Counted from the first letter of the stretch, positions 9,958 through 19,768 are shown. The stretch: 64,000 nucleotides of DNA from Dechloromonas sp. (GCA_028689015.1 JAQTXC010000007.1:1-64000); one strand, 5' to 3'. The notes: a model not told the origin generated them from the sequence alone. Program-made: numbers and translations.

Positions 9958-9971
9958 TTGATCCATCTCAA
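9958..9971 (-). promoter_or_regulatory. FNR/ANR-type box upstream of merR
   Basis: TTGATCCATCTCAA (reverse TTGAGATGGATCAA), 9/10 to TTGAT-N4-ATCAA. Confidence 0.5.
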
Positions 9972-10009
9972 ACAAGTTATTACGAAAGATATAGGGTGAC
10001 AAGCCTGCC

Positions 10010-10411
10010 CCCATGCGAGGAACCCCGGATGCGGGACTCCGCCTTGCGGCTTGGGTATTTCCACCCGGCGTACTGCTTGCGGCAATGTAGCCACTGAATT
10101 CACTGAAAACCTCGGGTTATTCGAGGGGCCCACATGCAGATCTCCCCAGGTATTACGCACTCACCTTCACACTTATGCCTTTCGGATTTACGTCGTAGCG
10201 TTCCGTACAAGTTTTGGGCTTTGATAATAAGGACATCTCACCCCGCTACGCTGCCTCATATCCGCTTCCTGTTCGTCAGGCCAGCGCGTTCCCTTCAGCT
10301 TCCTTCAAATTCGCAGTCGCCCGCGACACCCTTGCTGTTCCGTTAACTATTCCCCTTGTCAGGCGTGTACAGAACTTTCACCTCCAAGTAAGTGCGTCCT
10401 ACCGGGCGCAC
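10010..10411 (-). mobile_element. Truncated group II intron (5' domain I part, no RT ORF)
   Basis: Reverse strand begins GTGCGCCCGGTAGGACGCACTTACTTGGAGGTGAAAGTTCTGTACACGCC..., a group II intron 5' end (GTGCG..., CTTGGAGGTGAAAGTCC-like); no reverse transcriptase or clear domain V; distal boundary approximate. Confidence 0.68.
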
Positions 10412-10412
10412 C

Positions 10413-10440
10413 AAAAAAACAGGCGCCCGGAGGCGCCTGT
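10413..10440 (-). terminator. Rho-independent terminator of the phaB gene
   Basis: Reverse strand ACAGGCGCC-TCCG-GGCGCCTGT followed by TTTTTT. Confidence 0.88.
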
Positions 10441-10459
10441 CAGTGCTGCAGTGCAGAAA

Positions 10460-11203
10460 TTACTGGTAGTACAAGCCGCCGTTGATGTTCATCGTGGCAC
10501 CGGTCATGAAGCCAGCCAGCTCGGAAGCCAGGTAAGCGCAGGCGCCACCGATTTCTTCCGGCTTGGCCAGACGCTTCATCGGCACGGAGGCAACGATGGT
10601 TTCCAGCACTTCCGGCTTGATCGCCATAACCATCTTGGTGGCCACGTAGCCCGGGCAGATGGCGTTGACGGTGACGCCCTTGGCGGCCAGTTCGGCAGCC
10701 AATGCCTTGGAGAAGCCAATCACACCCGCCTTGGCAGCGGAGTAGTTGGTCTGGCCAGCCTGACCCTTGACGCCGTTAACGGAAGAGATGTTGATGATGC
10801 GACCCCAGCCGCGCTCGGCCATCTTGGCGGAGACTTGCTTGGTCATGTTGAACAGCGAAGTCAGGTTGGTGGCGATCACTGCGTCCCAACCGTCTTTTTC
10901 CATCTTGGCGAACATGCGGTCACGGGTGATGCCGGCATTGTTCACGAGGATGTCGACCTGACCGCAAGCGGCTTCGGCTTCGGCAACCATCTTCTGGCAA
11001 TCTTCCAGCGAAGAAACGTCACCAGCCACACAGACGAAATCATTGAAGCCGGCTTCAGCCATTTCAGCCAGCCAGGCATCCTTGTTATCGAATTGCGGGT
11101 GATAGGAAGCAACTACCTTGTGACCGGCCTTGGCCAATTCCTGGCAAATGGCGGTACCCAGACCACCCATGGCACCGGTAACGAGAGCAACACGTTGCGT
11201 CAT
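10460..11203 (-). CDS. phaB: Acetoacetyl-CoA reductase
   Basis: SDR: MTQRVALVTGAMGGLGTAICQELAKAGHKV..., NNAGITRD, YSAAKAGVIGFSKALA, NINGGLYYQ. Confidence 0.9.
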   Translation of the reverse strand: MTQRVALVTGAMGGLGTAICQELAKAGHKVVASYHPQFDNKDAWLAEMAEAGFNDFVCVAGDVSSLEDCQKMVAEAEAACGQVDILVNNAGITRDRMFAKMEKDGWDAVIATNLTSLFNMTKQVSAKMAERGWGRIINISSVNGVKGQAGQTNYSAAKAGVIGFSKALAAELAAKGVTVNAICPGYVATKMVMAIKPEVLETIVASVPMKRLAKPEEIGGACAYLASELAGFMTGATMNINGGLYYQ

Positions 11204-11247
11204 AACTTTTCCTTCCTTGTTGATAAAGCGGGGTTGAAAAACGCCGG

Positions 11248-11988
11248 TCAGAACATGTGCTGACCGCCGTTGATGGAGATGTTGGCACCAGTCACGAATG
11301 CTGCCTCATCCGAGGCAAGATAAGCAACCAGACCAGCGATTTCTTCCGGTTTGCCCAGGCGATTGACTGGAATCTGCGGCAGAATTTTTGAATCGAGAAT
11401 TTCCTGCGGAATGGCAGTGACCATCTTGGTGCCGATATAGCCCGGCGAAATGGTGTTGACCGTAACGCCCTGCTTAGCCACTTCCAGCGCCAGCGCCTTG
11501 GTAAAGCCATGCATGCCGGCCTTGGCGGCCGAATAATTGGTTTGACCAAAAGCTCCCTTTTGGCCATTGACCGAGGAAACGTTGATGACACGACCCCACT
11601 TGCGTTCCAGCATGCCATCCATGACCTGCTTGGTCATGTTGAACACGGAGTCGAGATTGGTCCGCATCACCGCATCCCAGTCGCCCTTGGTCATCTTCTT
11701 GAAAGTCATGTCGCGGGTAATGCCGGCGTTGTTGACCAGCACGTCCACCGGACCGACATCGGCAGTCACGGCCGCCACGCAGGCCTTGGCCGACTCGAAA
11801 TCGGTGACATCACAGGGATAGGCCATGAAGCCATAGCCCATGTTATGCATGCTGGTCAGCCAGGCATCGACCTTGCTGTTGCCGGGTGAATGCGTCGTCA
11901 CCACTTTGTAGCCCAGCGCCGCCATCTTGATGCAAATGGCCTCACCCAGACCGCCCATACCACCGGTAATCAATGCAACTCTTGACAT
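11248..11988 (-). CDS. phaB: Acetoacetyl-CoA reductase, second tandem copy
   Basis: MSRVALITGGMGGLGEAICIKMAALG..., NNAGITRDMTFKKM, YSAAKAGMHGFTKALA, SINGGQHMF. Confidence 0.9.
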   Translation of the reverse strand: MSRVALITGGMGGLGEAICIKMAALGYKVVTTHSPGNSKVDAWLTSMHNMGYGFMAYPCDVTDFESAKACVAAVTADVGPVDVLVNNAGITRDMTFKKMTKGDWDAVMRTNLDSVFNMTKQVMDGMLERKWGRVINVSSVNGQKGAFGQTNYSAAKAGMHGFTKALALEVAKQGVTVNTISPGYIGTKMVTAIPQEILDSKILPQIPVNRLGKPEEIAGLVAYLASDEAAFVTGANISINGGQHMF

Positions 11989-12008
11989 CCTTGTCTCCTC
12001 GGGAAGTA

Positions 12009-13739
12009 TCAGACCGCGCGTTCCTTGACATAACGACCGGGCGCCGGTTCGATCGGCTTGTATTGGGTATTCCCGGGTTTGCGCGGTGCCCGCTGTTCTC
12101 CTGACAACGGCTGCAGCCAGGCGGACCAATCGGCCCACCAACTGCCTTTTTTCTCCTCGGCTGCGGTCAACCAGGCTGCAGCGTCATTTTTCACATCCTC
12201 ATTGATCCAGTAACTGCGCTTGTTTTTGCTGACCGGGTTGATCACCCCGGCAATATGTCCGGAAGCGCCCAGAACAAAACGAATGGGACCGCCCAGAATG
12301 CGCGTACTTTCATAGGCCGACTGCCAGGGGACAATGTGATCCTCGCGCGTCGCCAGCAGATAGACCGGCATGTCGAGCTGACCCAGGTCGACCTGGACAC
12401 CGCACATGCCGAGTTCGCCCGGCACACGCAGCTTGTTTTCCAGATACATATGGCGCATGTACCAGCAGGCAAATTTGCCCGGCAGATTGGTCGAATCCGA
12501 ATTCCAGTACAGCAGATCGAAAGCCTGCGGCTTCTGCCCCTTCAGGTAATTGTTCTGGACATAATTCCAGACCAGATCGTTAGCCCGCAGGAAGGAAAAG
12601 GTATTCTGCAGATCACGTGCCGGCAGCAAGCCGCCCTGGCCAATTGTCGCTTCACGGGCAGCCACCCCCTGCTCGTCGATGAACAGACCAATTTCGCCCG
12701 TATCAGAGAAATCAAGCAGCGTGGTCAACAAGGTCAGCGAAGCCACCGGGTCTTCACCACGCGCCTTGAGCACGGCCAGTGCCGACGTCAGGATGGTGCC
12801 ACCCACGCAGAACCCCAGGGCGTTGACCTGTTTGACCTTGGTGATCTCACGGACAATACCCAAGGCAGCGATCGGTCCGTGTTCAAGGTAATCATCCCAG
12901 CCCAGCCCGCCTTGCGCTTCGCTCGGATTACGCCAGGAAACCAGAAAAACGGTGTTGCCCTGCTCGACCATGTAGCGGATCAGGGAGTTTTCCGGCTGCA
13001 AATCCATGATGTAGAACTTGTTGATGCACGGCGGCACCACCAGCAAGGGGCGCGTCGCCACTTTTGCGGTCAACGGCGCGTACTGGATCAATTGCATCAC
13101 ATCGTTTTCAAATACGACGGCGCCTTCGCTATTTGCAATATTCTTGCCAACCTCGAACACCGATTCGTCAGTCATCGAAATCCGGCCCTGCTCGAAATCC
13201 TTGAGCAGGTTGTTGATGCCGTCGGTAATGCTCTGACCTTGCGTATCAAGTGCCCGCTGGATGAACTCCGGATTAGTCGCTGCAAAATTGGTGGGGGCCA
13301 GGGCATCGCTCAACTGACGCGCCAGGAAACGCATTTTGTCGCGTGCCTTATCGTCCGATGCAGGCAGAACTTCGACCATATCCTTCAGATAGCGCACGTT
13401 GAGCAGGTAGGCCTGGTGCAGATAATCGTAAATCGGACTATCCCGCCATTCTGGCGCGGCAAAGCGACGATCACCCGGCTCCGGCGCTACGCTGAAGACT
13501 TGGGCCTCTCCCTTTTGCTTGGCCAGCATCGCCTGCCACAAAGACATTTGCTGATCAGAAAATCTTTTCTGCAGCGCCGTCAGCGCTTGCGGATCAGTCA
13601 CGGGTGGCAAGGACTGGCCACTGGCCGCCGCTGCCTGCCCCCACTGCGCCATAAACTGCTGCATCATGCCTTGCCCCGCCTGCATGAATTGCATCGCAGA
13701 ACCCAGGAAAGCGTCGTTATTGTTCGATCCTTGCGCCAT
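12009..13739 (-). CDS. phaC: Class I poly(3-hydroxyalkanoate) synthase
   Basis: MAQGSNNNDAFLGSAMQFMQAGQG...; lipase-box-like GFCVGGT, PPCINKFYIMDLQPENS, ASGHIAGVINP. Confidence 0.94.
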   Translation of the reverse strand: MAQGSNNNDAFLGSAMQFMQAGQGMMQQFMAQWGQAAAASGQSLPPVTDPQALTALQKRFSDQQMSLWQAMLAKQKGEAQVFSVAPEPGDRRFAAPEWRDSPIYDYLHQAYLLNVRYLKDMVEVLPASDDKARDKMRFLARQLSDALAPTNFAATNPEFIQRALDTQGQSITDGINNLLKDFEQGRISMTDESVFEVGKNIANSEGAVVFENDVMQLIQYAPLTAKVATRPLLVVPPCINKFYIMDLQPENSLIRYMVEQGNTVFLVSWRNPSEAQGGLGWDDYLEHGPIAALGIVREITKVKQVNALGFCVGGTILTSALAVLKARGEDPVASLTLLTTLLDFSDTGEIGLFIDEQGVAAREATIGQGGLLPARDLQNTFSFLRANDLVWNYVQNNYLKGQKPQAFDLLYWNSDSTNLPGKFACWYMRHMYLENKLRVPGELGMCGVQVDLGQLDMPVYLLATREDHIVPWQSAYESTRILGGPIRFVLGASGHIAGVINPVSKNKRSYWINEDVKNDAAAWLTAAEEKKGSWWADWSAWLQPLSGEQRAPRKPGNTQYKPIEPAPGRYVKERAV

Positions 13740-13857
13740 GTGAGGTCTTGTCTCGCTATTTGTTGGGGGCTGGAGCTTTTGGATTCTGCATACCGACTCC
13801 GGGGCTGTCAATGCATTTGCATGCATAATGACCCGCCCAAAACCTCAGTGTGCACGC

Positions 13858-14088
13858 ATGTACATCATCGCCATCGGCTGGCTTTACGTCACTTTACTGG
13901 TTGCTGCCACCGAGCCAAGCGTCGTGGCCGGCATCATTTCTTTTCTTTTTTACGGCTTGCTACCGTGCAGCTTGCTGCTCTGGATCAGCGGCAGCAAGCT
14001 GCGCCGCCAACGGCGGCGTCACCTGGAATCAATGGCCGACCAAGCTTCCCATCAGGGCGATGGTCAACACGCCAAAACCGATCAGTGA
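13858..14088 (+). CDS. Small membrane protein, hypothetical
   Basis: MYIIAIGWLYVTLLVAATEPSVVAGIISFLFYGLLPCSLLLWISGSKLRRQRRRH...; two hydrophobic segments. Confidence 0.6.
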   Translation: MYIIAIGWLYVTLLVAATEPSVVAGIISFLFYGLLPCSLLLWISGSKLRRQRRRHLESMADQASHQGDGQHAKTDQ

Positions 14089-14796
14089 CACCTGCTGCAC
14101 GGTTTCCTTGAGCGCCGTGCGCTTGTGCAGACCAGGAATCAGATCAGCCACCGCAACGTAGATCATCGAAGCGGCCGCCAAGGCAAGCAAGGATGGAATC
14201 CAGGCGGTCAATTCCGACAAGGCAAAATAAGCCAGCATGGCCCCGGCCAGAGTCGCCAGGCTGGACAACAGGTTGAAGACCAGCGCCTTGAAGCGGCTAT
14301 AGCCCGAGTGCAGCAAAATCAGATAGTCGCCAAGCTCCTGCGGGATTTCGTGGGCGATGATGGCCAGGGCGGTGACTATGCCCAGATTGGTATCTTCAAT
14401 GAAGGCTGCTGCAATCAGGATGCCATCGACAAAGTTGTGGAAGGTGTCGCCCACCAGAATGAGCAGACCGGAGCGTCCGTGGTCGTGGGCCGGCGCATGT
14501 GCGTCGTGCGCTTCGCAGTGATCATGGTGGCAATGGCGCCACAGCACCAGCTTTTCCAGCACGAAGAAGGCCAGGATGCCACCCAGCACGGTCGCCGCCA
14601 TTTCATGCGGATCGGCTGTTTCAAAGGCATGCGGCAAGATTTCAAGAAAGGCTGCGCCCAGCAAGGCCCCGATGGCATAGGAAATCAGCATGCCGACCCG
14701 GTGTGCCCCCACAGAAACGCTGAGGGCAGCCGCCGCCAGCACGCTGAGCAAGCCGCCAGCCAGCGAAACGACGATGATCCAGTTCAGGGTGCTCAC
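14029..14796 (-). CDS. ZIP family metal transporter
   Basis: His-rich loop CHHDHCEAHDAHAPAHDH, HNFVDGILIAAAF, AIIAHEIPQELGD. Confidence 0.9.
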   Translation of the reverse strand: MSTLNWIIVVSLAGGLLSVLAAAALSVSVGAHRVGMLISYAIGALLGAAFLEILPHAFETADPHEMAATVLGGILAFFVLEKLVLWRHCHHDHCEAHDAHAPAHDHGRSGLLILVGDTFHNFVDGILIAAAFIEDTNLGIVTALAIIAHEIPQELGDYLILLHSGYSRFKALVFNLLSSLATLAGAMLAYFALSELTAWIPSLLALAAASMIYVAVADLIPGLHKRTALKETVQQVSLIGFGVLTIALMGSLVGH

Positions 14797-14826
14797 AACA
14801 GGTCGCCTACGGAGGAAAGCCGCGGA

Positions 14827-15567
14827 TTATACGCCGCTGGCCGGGGCCAGCCAGACCAGTGTCGCCATGCGTCCGGTCACCCCATCGCGCCGATAGGAAA
14901 AATAATGTTCCGGGGCGTTGACCGTGCACTGCTCGCCGCCATAAATCGCCAGAACCCCGTGCGCCTGCAGCCGTTGCCGCGCCAACTGGGGCAGATCCGC
15001 CAGCCACTTGTCAGCGCGGGTGGCGACAAAAGCGCGGACGGCCGTCGCGTCGTGGTCGACAAAAGCCGCCCGAACCTCGTCGCCGACCTCAAAAGCACTC
15101 GGACCAATCGCCGGCCCCAGCCAGGCCAGCAACTCACCGGGTGGGCAGGCCATGGCCGCAATGCAGGTCTCGACCACCCCGGCCAGCAAACCTCGCCAGC
15201 CGGCATGGACGGCTGCCACCACCTGACCGGCACGGTCACACAGAAGAATGGGCAGGCAATCGGCCGTCATGACCGCGCAGACCACCCCCGGCTGGCGGGT
15301 ATAAGCGGCATCAGCCACCGGCGTTTTTTCGCAATCCGCCGCGTCGACCGCGCGCGTGCCGTGCACCTGCTGCAGCCAGATAGGCGCGGCCGGCAGATGT
15401 GCCGCAAGCAGCGCCCGATTGGCCGCCACCCGCGCTGGCGCATCGCCCACATGATCACCCAGATTGAAACTTGCCCACGGCACCGGGCTGACCCCGCCCG
15501 TCCGCACGGTCTGCCAAGCCTGCACGCTGGCCGGCGCCGGCCAGTTCGGGGCAAACAGGTCAGCCAT
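14827..15567 (-). CDS. pgeF: Peptidoglycan editing factor PgeF (YfiH/laccase-domain)
   Basis: WLQQVHGTRAVDA, TADCLPILLCD, VVAAVHAGWRGL motifs; overlaps the end of rluD. Confidence 0.9.
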   Translation of the reverse strand: MADLFAPNWPAPASVQAWQTVRTGGVSPVPWASFNLGDHVGDAPARVAANRALLAAHLPAAPIWLQQVHGTRAVDAADCEKTPVADAAYTRQPGVVCAVMTADCLPILLCDRAGQVVAAVHAGWRGLLAGVVETCIAAMACPPGELLAWLGPAIGPSAFEVGDEVRAAFVDHDATAVRAFVATRADKWLADLPQLARQRLQAHGVLAIYGGEQCTVNAPEHYFSYRRDGVTGRMATLVWLAPASGV

Positions 15568-16516
15568 CGCGCAATTGATCGACTAGCTCGCGCATATCGT
15601 CCGGCATCGGCACCTCCCATTGCGCCAGTCGGCCGCTGAGCGGATGCATCAGGGCCAGGCGCGTCGCATGCAGGGCTTGGCGATGGAAGGAGGGAAGTCG
15701 CGGGTCGGTCTTGCCATACACCGGGTCACCCAGTAGCGGGTGACCAATCGATGCCATGTGCACCCGGATCTGATGCGTCCGTCCGGTTTCGAGCGAACAT
15801 TCGATTAGCGAACTATGGGCATATTGCTCAAGGATGCGATACCAGGTCAGTGCAGCTTTGCCGCCACGACTTTCCGGCACGACCGCCATCTTGGTGCGAT
15901 GCACCGGATGGCGACCGATCGGCGAGTCGACGCCGTTATCGCGCCGCACAATGCCGTTGGTCACCGCCAGATACTGCCGCTTCACTGAGCGCGCCTGTAA
16001 CTGACGGACCAGTTGGGTTTGCGCCTCAATTGTTTTTGCCACCACCAGCAGGCCGCTGGTGTCCTTGTCCAGCCGATGGACGATACCGGCCCGCGGCACT
16101 TCGCCAATCCCGGGCACATGGTGCAACAAGGCATTCATCAAGGTGCCATGCCAATTCCCGCTACCCGGATGAACCACCAGCCCGGCCGGTTTGTTGAGCA
16201 CGAGGAGTGCCTCATCCTCAAAAACGATGTCCAGAGGGATATCTTCCGCCTGCTCGGTCATTTGCTGCAGATCGGCCGGCGCATTGACCAGTAGCCGCTC
16301 GCCCCCCAGCACCTTGCGCTTGGGCTCGCTGATCACCACGTCATCAACGGTAATACAGCCGTCGCGTATCCAGGTTTGCAAACGGTTGCGCGAGTGCTGG
16401 GGTAAGAGGTCGGCCAATGCCTGGTCGAGTCGCCGACCGGCCGAGGTATCGGGAACCGTCAGGCGCAACGGTTCGCTTGGGCTATAATCGCCGCAGTTTT
16501 CCAAAGGATCATTCAT
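15560..16516 (-). CDS. rluD: 23S rRNA pseudouridine(1911/1915/1917) synthase RluD
   Basis: S4-like N-term; NKPAGLVVHPGSGNWHGTLMNALLHH, GIVHRLDKDTSGLLVVAKT, ETGRTHQIRVHMASIGHPLLGDPVYG. Confidence 0.93.
   Translation of the reverse strand: MNDPLENCGDYSPSEPLRLTVPDTSAGRRLDQALADLLPQHSRNRLQTWIRDGCITVDDVVISEPKRKVLGGERLLVNAPADLQQMTEQAEDIPLDIVFEDEALLVLNKPAGLVVHPGSGNWHGTLMNALLHHVPGIGEVPRAGIVHRLDKDTSGLLVVAKTIEAQTQLVRQLQARSVKRQYLAVTNGIVRRDNGVDSPIGRHPVHRTKMAVVPESRGGKAALTWYRILEQYAHSSLIECSLETGRTHQIRVHMASIGHPLLGDPVYGKTDPRLPSFHRQALHATRLALMHPLSGRLAQWEVPMPDDMRELVDQLRDG
16483..16488 (+). promoter_or_regulatory. Candidate -10 (TATAAT) for bamD inside the rluD 5' coding region
   Basis: cttgggcTATAATcg 27 bp before the bamD ATG. 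Confidence 0.4.
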
Positions 16517-17339
16517 GATGCGAAGTTTAGCCGCATTCCGGCCTTTTACCTTCCTCCGCACGTTCTGTGCCCTCATTTTACTGGTCGCCGTCACCGGTTG
16601 CGGCCTGCTACCCGAAGAAAAGGACGAAACCGCCGGTTGGTCGGCCGGTCGCCTATACAGCGAAGCCAAGGATGCCCAAGCCGACGGCGGCTGGGACAAG
16701 GCCGCCAAAATGCTCGAAAAGCTTGAGTCGCGCTACCCCTACGGCCGCTATGCCCAACAAGCCCAGCTTGAACTCGGCTACGTCTACTGGAAAGCCAATG
16801 AATCCGGTTCAGCGCTTGCTGCCTGCGATCGCTTCATTAAACTGCACCCCAATCACCCGTCAGTCGATTACGTTTATTACCTGAAGGGACTGATCAATTT
16901 CAACGAAGATCTCGGCCTGATCGGCTACCTGAGCACGCAGGACCCGACCGAGCGCGACCCCAAGGCAGCACGCGATGCCTTTGATGCCTTCAAGGAGATG
17001 GTCACCCGCTTCCCGAAGAGCAAATACGCGGAAGACGCCAGCCTGCGCATGAATTATCTGGTCAACGCGCTGGCTTCGCTGGAAAATCACGTCGCCCGTT
17101 ACTACTTGAAGCGTGGCGCCTACATCGCCGCCGCCAACCGCGCTCAGGAAGCGATTCGCACCTATCCGCAAGCGCCCGCCATAGAAGAAGCCATGTTCAT
17201 CATGGTCGCTGCTTACGACAAGCTGGGTATGACTGACCTACGCGACGATGCCGCCCGTGTCGCCAAAAAGAATTTTCCGAACAGCCGCTACCTGAGCGAA
17301 GGCCTGGAGGAAAAGAAACCCTGGTGGAAGCTCTGGTAA
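16515..17339 (+). CDS. bamD: Outer membrane assembly lipoprotein BamD (ComL)
   Basis: Lipobox LVAVTGCG, TPR-like YSEAKDAQADGGWDKAAKMLEKLESRYPYGRYAQQAQLELGY. Confidence 0.93.
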   Translation: MMRSLAAFRPFTFLRTFCALILLVAVTGCGLLPEEKDETAGWSAGRLYSEAKDAQADGGWDKAAKMLEKLESRYPYGRYAQQAQLELGYVYWKANESGSALAACDRFIKLHPNHPSVDYVYYLKGLINFNEDLGLIGYLSTQDPTERDPKAARDAFDAFKEMVTRFPKSKYAEDASLRMNYLVNALASLENHVARYYLKRGAYIAAANRAQEAIRTYPQAPAIEEAMFIMVAAYDKLGMTDLRDDAARVAKKNFPNSRYLSEGLEEKKPWWKLW

Positions 17340-17358
17340 GCCCAGAGCAGCCCCGACC

Positions 17359-17384
17359 GCCCGTCCTGCGCGACGGGCTTTTTC
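17359..17384 (+). terminator. Rho-independent terminator after bamD
   Basis: GCCCGTC-ctgcgc-GACGGGC followed by TTTTTC. Confidence 0.85.
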
Positions 17385-17404
17385 TTGCCCAGCGTCACAG
17401 CGCC

Positions 17405-19768
17405 TTAACCGCCCTGCTTGATGGCCAACACTGCCTGATTGCGCAGCGTACGCAGTAAGGACAACTCTTTCTCGGGAATCGAAATACCACCCGGCTCATC
17501 CCGGTCGGCGTAAATCAGCGCCACCGGGTTGCCCTTGATATTGAGCGGAAACAGAACCAGTGAGTGCGCCGGCACCGCCTTGCGATACCAGTCAGGAATA
17601 CGCTGGGCGATGTTGGGATCGTTGATGTCGCTGATCAGGATATCGACCCCTTTCGAGGTCGCCGCATGAAAAATATCCGGGGTGAAACTCATTGGAAAAC
17701 GGAAGGATCGCGCCACCTCGTTGGCATCCGGGCCAAAACCGAAGCGTCCCTGCATCACGCCGGCCTTGGCGTCCCGAATACAGAGCACGACGCGCTTGAA
17801 GCCCATGGCGCGATACATGGTTTCCAGAATCATGCGCAGGATGTCATTGAGTTTAAAACTATCGACCAGCGTGTTGCTGATGTCCTGAATCCCTGCGGTC
17901 AACACCGCTTGCGGATCAATTTGCTGGCCGTCATCGGCCGCCAGAGAGGCGCCCAGCACCCCATCCTCAGCCATCTCGCTCCCGCCTGGCGCCACATGGG
18001 CAGCGCTATCGCTGCCGCCGCCATGCGCAAATTGCCGCATCTGCTTGCCAAAACTGGTTTGCTGAATATTCAGATGAATGATGCGGGCAAAGTCGGAGAT
18101 TTCCTCGACCGCTCGCTTGACGGTCTGCAGCACCTCCTTTTCACCCAGCGGCACGGCGTCGGAATAGCGCGCCATCACCTTGCGCAACTCGCGGTCACGA
18201 ACCTCGGGCGAGGCTTGGGCAATCAGATCGCACAATTCGTTGGCCAGACCAGACAGGGTCCGTTGCCGGTCTTCACTGCTGTTCGGCCGCTTCACATGAC
18301 CCGAGGGCAGGCGCCGCATCGAATTGACGATCAGCGGCGGAAATCCCCATTGGCGGGCGATAGCAATACCCAGATCTTCAAAGCTGATCCCGAGTACCTG
18401 GAGCGCTGCCTGGTCATCAGAACAAGACTTCTGGGCGACGATACGGCGGATTTCGTCGCTCTCCTCAGGAAAATAATATTGCGACAACAAACGACCCAGG
18501 CTGTGGAACAGCGAGCAAATGAAGGTCTGCTCCAGATCACGCATCTGAGCCGCCGCCCCCAGATCCTTGGCCAAAATACCGGCCAGATTGGAGCGCAGGA
18601 ACTCCTCTTTCAACTGTTGAGCATTGCCTTTGTTCTGCATGTGCTCGAAAAGCAGCACCGTAATGGCAATGTTACGGACAGCCTCAAAGCCGAGGACAAT
18701 CACTGCCCGCGATACCGTACTGATATTGCCGCCCCCGACGGGCCGGAAATACGCCGAGTTGACCAGACGCAGCAATTTATTGGTCAGCGCGAAATCCTTG
18801 AGGATGGAATTGGAGAGCTTATTGACGCTCTCGGTTTCGCTATTGGCAATCTTGTTGATGGTGCTGACCGACTCCGACAAAGCCGGAAAATCACTTTTGT
18901 GCCGCATCCGGCGCAACAGGAAATCGATGGTGGCCTGGCGGCCGCTGTGGTCAGCACTGTCCTCACCCTCGGGATCGAAATAATTATCCAGCGCCTCGGC
19001 AAACTGCAGGGCGCTCTGGTAGCGCAAGGCCGGGTCCCGGGCCAGCGCCTTGTACAAAATGGCACTCAAGCGGTCGTCGACCGTGACAGCTTGCGGCAAC
19101 TGGATATCCTCATTGGCGATCCGGTGCATGATGCGAAACAGGTTATCGCCCTCGACAGCCCGCCGCCCGGCCAGCATTTCGAACAGGATCAGCCCAGCCG
19201 CGAAAATATCGGTGCGTTCGCTCAGTTCACGTCGCTCGATGTACTCCGGTGCCATATAGGCCGGCGTGCCGGAATATTCCTCCGGATTATCGCTGGGCCC
19301 ATCGATGCGGGCGGCGATACCAAAATCCATAACGCGCGGCGTACCGTTCTCATCAAGCAGTATGTTGGATGGCTTCAGGTCGCGGTGAATGATGCCGCGG
19401 GCGTGGGCCTGGGCCACCGCATCGAGAATCGGCCGCAGCATCGACACCGCCTTGACCGCCGACAGGGTGCCGCTCTGCTGCAGGAATGCCGCCAGACTCT
19501 GGCCCGGTACATATTCGAAGACCAGATAGAGATCACCGCCCTCTTCCGCTGCCTCGAAAATTGGCACGATGTTGGGATGGCGCATTTTACTGACGGCGCG
19601 CGCCTCGTCGAGCAGCACCTGATTCTGCGCCGGATCGGGATGCGTGAAATGCAGCGTCTTGATCGCCACCTCGCGCTGCAACTGCGGGTCGAAACCGAGG
19701 TAAACCGTACTTTGCGCGCCGCGCCCCAATTCACCCCGAATATCGAAGCGTCCAATTTTTCTAATCAT
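17405..19768 (-). CDS. Ser/Thr protein kinase - HDOD - GAF fusion protein
   Basis: MIRKIGRFDIRGELGRGAQSTVYLGFD...IIHRDLKPSNILLDENGTPRVMDFGIA; central HDOD (FALTNKLLRLVNSAYF..., SRAVIVLGFEAVRNIA); C-terminal GAF. Confidence 0.9.
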   Translation of the reverse strand: MIRKIGRFDIRGELGRGAQSTVYLGFDPQLQREVAIKTLHFTHPDPAQNQVLLDEARAVSKMRHPNIVPIFEAAEEGGDLYLVFEYVPGQSLAAFLQQSGTLSAVKAVSMLRPILDAVAQAHARGIIHRDLKPSNILLDENGTPRVMDFGIAARIDGPSDNPEEYSGTPAYMAPEYIERRELSERTDIFAAGLILFEMLAGRRAVEGDNLFRIMHRIANEDIQLPQAVTVDDRLSAILYKALARDPALRYQSALQFAEALDNYFDPEGEDSADHSGRQATIDFLLRRMRHKSDFPALSESVSTINKIANSETESVNKLSNSILKDFALTNKLLRLVNSAYFRPVGGGNISTVSRAVIVLGFEAVRNIAITVLLFEHMQNKGNAQQLKEEFLRSNLAGILAKDLGAAAQMRDLEQTFICSLFHSLGRLLSQYYFPEESDEIRRIVAQKSCSDDQAALQVLGISFEDLGIAIARQWGFPPLIVNSMRRLPSGHVKRPNSSEDRQRTLSGLANELCDLIAQASPEVRDRELRKVMARYSDAVPLGEKEVLQTVKRAVEEISDFARIIHLNIQQTSFGKQMRQFAHGGGSDSAAHVAPGGSEMAEDGVLGASLAADDGQQIDPQAVLTAGIQDISNTLVDSFKLNDILRMILETMYRAMGFKRVVLCIRDAKAGVMQGRFGFGPDANEVARSFRFPMSFTPDIFHAATSKGVDILISDINDPNIAQRIPDWYRKAVPAHSLVLFPLNIKGNPVALIYADRDEPGGISIPEKELSLLRTLRNQAVLAIKQGG

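Noticed and set aside
12255-14111. 618-aa plus-strand ORF
   Set aside because: Antisense to phaC, no domain signals
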